Positions 32,334 through 36,057 of a DNA stretch of 36,057 nucleotides are shown here, piece by piece. Position numbers and translations under genes: made by a program. Source of the stretch: a virus. The stretch is taken from positions 1 through 36,057 of the IMG/VR virus record IMGVR_UViG_3300046463_000739, one strand, 5' to 3'. Below the pieces are notes generated by a model. The model saw only the letters and a list, made by a program, of their open reading frames with translations. It was not told the DNA's origin and searched no databases. Every line of letters begins with the position of its first letter. Within the stretch, counting starts at the first letter, position 1.

Positions 32334-32665
32334 GCAGCCACCTCCAACGTGACGCCGTCGCCCAGGTACTTCCCGACGATTTGCAGATTGATTTGCACAC
32401 CAATGACGGAGAGGACACGCACCTGGTCGAGCTTCAAACGTGGCTCCCAGCGCCCCAAAGCGCGGGCGACCTCAGCCTGTACGGCGCTTTTCCAGCCCTC
32501 GTTAACGGGCAAATCGACAAACCGCCGCAGCTTGCTGCCGTACTCCATGCGGTGCCGGCGACTGCCCAGCGGCGTGCTCAAGATGTCGGCAATGGATTGC
32601 CGTAGATGCTCGATGCCGGATATGGGTAGGCCGGTCTGGCGATCCATTCCGATCATCGATGTCAC
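32330..32665 (-). CDS. W: Baseplate protein W (gp25-like)
   Basis: A 111-aa GPW/gp25 protein (PF04965): LRQSIADILSTPLGSRRHRMEYGSKL is the core motif, with the Glu of EYGSKL as the conserved residue. It anchors the sheath to the baseplate wedge. Its ATG overlaps the upstream stop by 4 nt. Confidence 0.95.
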   Translation of the reverse strand: MTSMIGMDRQTGLPISGIEHLRQSIADILSTPLGSRRHRMEYGSKLRRFVDLPVNEGWKSAVQAEVARALGRWEPRLKLDQVRVLSVIGVQINLQIVGKYLGDGVTLEVAA

Positions 32666-32910
32666 TCCTTGAACGGCTCGTATTCTTCGCTGGCTTTCAG
32701 GAACTTGACCGCTTCGATGTCGGAGACCGGCACCACGACCGCCGCCTTCTCGACCGGATAGGAACGGTCAGTACCGGGCACGATAAACAGTCGCGACGTG
32801 TAGAGCTTGTCGCGGAATTTCAAGGACTCAGGCGATGAGTAAGTTGAGGATGACAATGCCGGTTCCGAGGACGTTTGCGCATCGGTTGAGGTCATATCGA
32901 TCTTGGCCAT
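32662..32910 (-). CDS. Small protein between V and W, unknown function
   Basis: An 82-aa protein (MAKIDMTSTDAQTSSEPALS...) with a flexible Ser/Thr-rich N-terminus and a structured C-terminal half (RLFIVPGTDRSYPVEKAAVVVPVSDIEAVKFLKASEEY), similar in style to DUF2635-type baseplate-associated proteins. CTGGAG lies 7 nt before the ATG, after a terminator-like hairpin. Longer frames upstream run into the V gene and are not used. Function unknown; probably a baseplate or tail accessory protein. Confidence 0.7.
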   Translation of the reverse strand: MAKIDMTSTDAQTSSEPALSSSTYSSPESLKFRDKLYTSRLFIVPGTDRSYPVEKAAVVVPVSDIEAVKFLKASEEYEPFKE

Positions 32911-32931
32911 GTGGTTCTCCAGGCATGAAAA

Positions 32932-32950
32932 AGCCCGCACTTGGCGGGCT
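32932..32950 (-). terminator. Terminator-RBS linker after V
   Basis: On the minus strand AGCCCGC (32950-32944) and GCGGGCT (32938-32932) pair around a 5-nt loop, followed by TTTTTCATGCCTGGAG and the next ATG. Confidence 0.65.
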
Positions 32951-32962
32951 GTCGTAAATGAA

Positions 32963-33529
32963 TTAATGCGTGTGGTGATTGCTGTTGCCGGTGGCGTCAA
33001 TGATTGCGCCGGCGCTGGTGATGCCCTTGGTGACATGCAAAGCGCCGTCGATCATCACCGCTGCTTTCAGGTTGATGTTGCCGGTGGTCACGTTCACGGC
33101 GCTATCGGTGACAACCGCTTCCGTGCTCGCCACTTTGATGCTGACTGTGCCGCTCGGCAGGGTGATGCTGTAGCTCTTGGCCTGCCAGTCGTAGATCAGC
33201 GAGCCGCCATCATCAAAACGCCAGACCTCGACATGGTCGCGATTATCTGGCGGCGGCCCGGCATTGCCATACAAGCCCGGGACAAACGTGCCTTGTGACA
33301 CGTCACCGCTGGGACTGATCAAACTGCCCTGCTCGCCCAAAGACGGCGCCCGCCAGTGCCTGGCCTTGCCGGCGGCGATGCTGTGCCACCGCACCCAGGC
33401 GCTGACCCATTCACTGCCGTCCGACACGCGACATACCGGCGGCGAAGCGGACAGATCCACCGCGACCACATAGCAAGCCTTTACCGCCCCCGCGATCATG
33501 CGGTCATGCTGGGCGCTTGCGTAACTCAC
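32963..33529 (-). CDS. V: Baseplate spike protein V
   Basis: A 188-aa P2 gpV-like spike (PF04717): N-terminal OB-fold part with RWHSIAAGKARHWRAPSLGEQGSLISPSGD, then a beta-helical part and an apex ending NHHTH. The HxH motif binds an iron ion at the tip of P2-type spikes, which pierce the outer membrane. Its ATG overlaps the upstream stop by 4 nt. Confidence 0.93.
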   Translation of the reverse strand: MSYASAQHDRMIAGAVKACYVVAVDLSASPPVCRVSDGSEWVSAWVRWHSIAAGKARHWRAPSLGEQGSLISPSGDVSQGTFVPGLYGNAGPPPDNRDHVEVWRFDDGGSLIYDWQAKSYSITLPSGTVSIKVASTEAVVTDSAVNVTTGNINLKAAVMIDGALHVTKGITSAGAIIDATGNSNHHTH

Positions 33530-34038
33530 GGCAGATCCTCGGGCTTGAATGGCCCGTCACCCGGATCGACTTCTAACACCAACGACCCCGGCGGTTCGTC
33601 CGGCCACGGCCATTCCTCAAGGCCGAGATAAACCTGCTGAGTCCACTCCACCAGCCACACCGTGTAACCATCCAGGTGCGGCTGGGTCCAATCCTGCAGC
33701 GATTGCACAAACTCGGCAGGTTCAACTGCCAACCCCCACGTCTGCGCACGCAGCAGCACCGCCAACTGGGTCGCCAATTGCACGGCCTGTTGATGATGGT
33801 GCGCCTTGATCGGGTCAACAATGATCCGAGCCTCGAACTTGCAGACCAGCGAGGTTTCGCCGGTGCCGATATCGGTACCCGGCTCGATCTCGGCCACCTC
33901 CAGAAACACCGCTGGCAGCAACACGCGATCCTTAATGTCTGGCCAGGCTGTGACGGTTTGCACGCCAGGCAAGTGGGTACGCAGATGCTGTTCTACCGCC
34001 CGATAAAGCTGGTCCAGGATGAACGGTTCTTCAGACAT
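33526..34038 (-). CDS. Probable tail terminator/connector protein
   Basis: A 170-aa protein (MSEEPFILDQLYRAVEQHLRTHLP...) located between the Z-like minor tail protein and spike V. The opening helix, central strand pattern (VFLEVAEIEPGTDIGTGETSLVCKFEARI) and size fit tail-terminator or neck proteins, but there is no motif to prove it. The ATG at 34038 is chosen over an in-frame start at 34071, which would overlap the upstream gene more. Confidence 0.6.
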   Translation of the reverse strand: MSEEPFILDQLYRAVEQHLRTHLPGVQTVTAWPDIKDRVLLPAVFLEVAEIEPGTDIGTGETSLVCKFEARIIVDPIKAHHHQQAVQLATQLAVLLRAQTWGLAVEPAEFVQSLQDWTQPHLDGYTVWLVEWTQQVYLGLEEWPWPDEPPGSLVLEVDPGDGPFKPEDLP

Positions 34039-34696
34039 TGCCGATCCTCTTGAGGTATTTCTGCAGCTCAAAGTTGAGTTCCTGTTTGAGGATCTCTAGC
34101 AGGCGCTCATCCGCTTTTTTTACCCAGCTGTCGAAATGCGGCCGGGCTTGCTCCAGCGACACCTTGGCTTTGGCCAGCGGGAAACGACTACCGTTTTCGG
34201 CGACCCAACCCGAACTCGGCCCGCGACCGGGTGACACCGTACTGTCGGGGTAGTCGTCCGCGTTGAAATGCTTGCTGGCTGTACGGATCCAGATGTCGGG
34301 TTTGTTGCCGTAGACCTTCTTGAGGAAAGCCCCTTGGTAACGCCGCCCCGCCACTGATACACCGCTGCCGGTTTGCCGCGCCCGCCCGATGCGGCTGGAT
34401 TCGATGGCGTTCAACCCGAACCACAGCTTGCCGCTCGCGGCACCGCCGGAAACCGGATAGCTGCGCAACCGTTGACGCACCGCTGCAACAGCAATGCGCT
34501 CTGACCGGCTGACGGCTCGGGCAATGTGCGTGCGCAACCAGCCCAACGTCTTGTTGATTGCGCGTCGATGCGCCGCAGCGGCCGCTTTCGGCACCACCTT
34601 GGCAAAGTCCTGGAACGCCTGAAAATCTGCGGCCGAGGACTGGATAGAGATCATCCCGCCCCCGGCCGAGGGTTTGAAATAGCTGCCGACGCTCAC
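34031..34696 (-). CDS. Prophage minor tail protein Z-like
   Basis: A 221-aa protein similar to the GPZ family (PF06763): AHRRAINKTLGWLRTHIARAVSRSERIAVAAVRQRL and a C-terminal Leu-rich helix. It is a head-tail joining or tail completion protein. Translation starts at GTG 34696 with GAGG 8 nt upstream, overlapping the upstream TGA (GTGA). Confidence 0.75.
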   Translation of the reverse strand: MSVGSYFKPSAGGGMISIQSSAADFQAFQDFAKVVPKAAAAAHRRAINKTLGWLRTHIARAVSRSERIAVAAVRQRLRSYPVSGGAASGKLWFGLNAIESSRIGRARQTGSGVSVAGRRYQGAFLKKVYGNKPDIWIRTASKHFNADDYPDSTVSPGRGPSSGWVAENGSRFPLAKAKVSLEQARPHFDSWVKKADERLLEILKQELNFELQKYLKRIGNV

Positions 34697-35013
34697 GGCC
34701 GCAACCTCAGAATCAGGGCGACCAGGCCGTCACCGCTCGGTTCGAGCTGGATCAGGTCGTAGTCACCGCCGCCATCCAGGGCAGGCAAATCAACGCTGAC
34801 CAGCATGCCCTGTTCAAGACCTTGCGAATCGCTGACGCGGATTTCGAAGCGAGGCTCGCGCAACCCGGTATTGAGCTTGCCGAACTTGGGTTGCAGCCAG
34901 GGCGCGGCAAACATGCCAAGCACTGGCTCTTCGCGACCCTCGATCCGTGCGGTGTCGCCGAGCGTTTCGAACACCACCGCGTCAACCTCGGCGATCAGAT
35001 CGCGAAAGCCCAT
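34693..35013 (-). CDS. Head-tail attachment protein (FII/Phage_attach-like)
   Basis: A 106-aa protein (MGFRDLIAEVDAVVFETLGDTARIEG...) resembling lambda FII-type head-tail joining proteins (PF05354). It starts 2 nt after the capsid stop, in the usual order capsid, attachment, Z. The ATG at 35013 is preferred; the frame opens earlier inside the capsid gene. Confidence 0.75.
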   Translation of the reverse strand: MGFRDLIAEVDAVVFETLGDTARIEGREEPVLGMFAAPWLQPKFGKLNTGLREPRFEIRVSDSQGLEQGMLVSVDLPALDGGGDYDLIQLEPSGDGLVALILRLRP

Positions 35014-35015
35014 GG

Positions 35016-36011
35016 TCAGAGTTCCAGCAGGATCTGGGCGCGCGGTCGAGTGCACAGGTGCAGCGGGTTGGACTGAGCTTCACCGGCCATACCTTTGTTG
35101 AAGGGCAGCGGCTCGATCATGCTGTAGTACGGGATGCCCTGGGTGTTGACCGTTTCCATGTAGTCGGCCGGTGCAAACACGGAGATGTACAGATCGGGCA
35201 CGCCTTCCGGAACCAGCAGCGCCTTGTCGTCATGGACAAAAGACACACCGGCGACCTTGCCACGGTAACGCTCCCAGATGATGCCGCCGAACTCGAAACT
35301 TTCCCGGGCGTCACCACGCAGCGCTGCCGCTTGCTGACTGTTGAGGTAGGTCTCTTTGACCGACTTGTGAACGATCAGCCTGTTCCAGAAGTTCTTGCCG
35401 CAGAAAGCGCGCGAACCGGTACTGGTCACGCTGCCCAGCGCATCCTCCTGCATGTCCAGCGCCTCACCACACTTAACCCGCAGCTCGGTACCGGCTTCAG
35501 TCAGCCCCATGGACATCTTCTGACGCTGCACACCGAAGCGCTCGTACAAGTCCAGCAGCACCGTCGAACCATCAGCGTCGAGGATCTGGCCGTTGAGTGC
35601 GCCCATGCGCTGGAATTCGTGGGTGGCGTCCAACTGACGACGCGCCTTAGCCAGCCGCGCATTGACCACGTCCTGCACCGCCTGCAGCTCAGTGCGAGTG
35701 CCGAAGGCGCGGATGCCTTGGATCTCATCCGCCTTGATGGTGAAGCGCTCCGGCAGGTGCACGGTGTTGAACGGGATCAGGTTGCGCTTGCTCGCAGCAA
35801 CCACCAGGCCAGAACCACCGCGCTCACCGGCCGGCACCAGTGCCAGGGTGTCACCGTCCTTTTCAATCTGCACGGTCAGGGTGGTAATGCCTTCCTCGCG
35901 GAACAGGCCCAAGGCGCTGATGCGGCCCGGCAGGTAGGGTTGATCATTGAGTGCAGCGGTCAGCGAGGTAACGGTAAACGCTTCGTCTTCAAAAATGGCG
36001 ATATCGGCCAT
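35016..36011 (-). CDS. Major capsid protein E-type
   Basis: A 331-aa HK97-fold capsid protein (PF03864): DIAIFEDEAFTVTSLTAALNDQPYLPGRI at the start, SGLVVAASKRNLIPFNTVHLPERFTIKADEIQGIRAFGT, and GEARESFEFGGIIWERYRG. It forms the phage head. A hairpin-T-run and CTGGAG lie before the ATG at 36011. Portal, scaffold and terminase genes would be expected to the right, outside the window. Confidence 0.95.
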   Translation of the reverse strand: MADIAIFEDEAFTVTSLTAALNDQPYLPGRISALGLFREEGITTLTVQIEKDGDTLALVPAGERGGSGLVVAASKRNLIPFNTVHLPERFTIKADEIQGIRAFGTRTELQAVQDVVNARLAKARRQLDATHEFQRMGALNGQILDADGSTVLLDLYERFGVQRQKMSMGLTEAGTELRVKCGEALDMQEDALGSVTSTGSRAFCGKNFWNRLIVHKSVKETYLNSQQAAALRGDARESFEFGGIIWERYRGKVAGVSFVHDDKALLVPEGVPDLYISVFAPADYMETVNTQGIPYYSMIEPLPFNKGMAGEAQSNPLHLCTRPRAQILLEL

Positions 36012-36029
36012 GGGTACTCTCCAGAAACG

Positions 36030-36052
36030 AAAAATCCCGCACGCGGCGGGAT
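36030..36052 (-). terminator. Terminator-RBS linker before the capsid gene
   Basis: On the minus strand ATCCCGC (36052-36046) and GCGGGAT (36040-36034) pair around a 5-nt loop, then TTTT, CGTTTCTGGAG and the capsid ATG. Confidence 0.65.
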
Positions 36053-36057
36053 GCATA

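Overview
The window looks like Pseudomonas, probably the fluorescens/putida side of the genus. GC is fairly high, there is a PrtN-type pyocin activator, a DUF4224-integrase cassette, and a P2-like contractile tail operon of the kind found in Pseudomonas prophages. All identifications come from reading the translated sequence; no database search was run.

Layout. (1) 1-8136 is the early and lysogeny end of a prophage. A leftward operon carries a Cro-like repressor, a CII-like regulator, a TraR/DksA zinc-finger protein, a Toprim/VirE primase-helicase and a Q-like antiterminator. A rightward arm carries the CI/S24 repressor, small early proteins, a KilAC-like protein, PrtN, DUF4224 and a tyrosine integrase. 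Past the primase end is a cluster of GGTGGGACG repeats that could be a replication origin. (2) 8345-15509 is cargo or host DNA: a GNAT acetyltransferase, a large autotransporter on the minus strand, and a 950-aa Rad50-like ATPase with a CxxC hook and a C-terminal RxxxE...H signature resembling RloC/PrrC anticodon nucleases. (3) 15849-15904 is the 3' half of a tRNA-Ser(UGA) without its 5' half. It reads as an attachment-site core, followed by two 15-bp direct repeats that could be integrase arm sites. (4) 16113-20081 is a lower-GC rightward accessory block, including an AbiV-family HEPN protein and a MltR-like HEPN protein with an RNDFAH motif. (5) 20083-36057 is a leftward late region of a contractile-tailed phage: capsid, connectors, baseplate V/W/J/I, fibre, sheath, tube, tail chaperone E/E', tape measure, U, X, D, GH19 endolysin and nested Rz/Rz1.

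The two phage parts point the same way. The tRNA fragment, with a phage-like left flank and arm-like repeats on its right, suggests two prophages in tandem at one tRNA-Ser site, or an accessory island next to a prophage. Three proteins with RNA-cutting (HEPN/anticodon-nuclease) signatures lie within about 7.5 kb around this junction, which makes it a candidate anti-phage defence hotspot.

In the late operon, several genes are preceded by the same type of linker: a terminator-like hairpin, a T-tract, then a CTGGAG ribosome-binding site. That arrangement implies processive antitermination, or a role for the linker in mRNA handling. The tail chaperone gene contains an internal domain duplication and ends in a CTT-TAA-C sequence suited to +1 frameshifting into E'.
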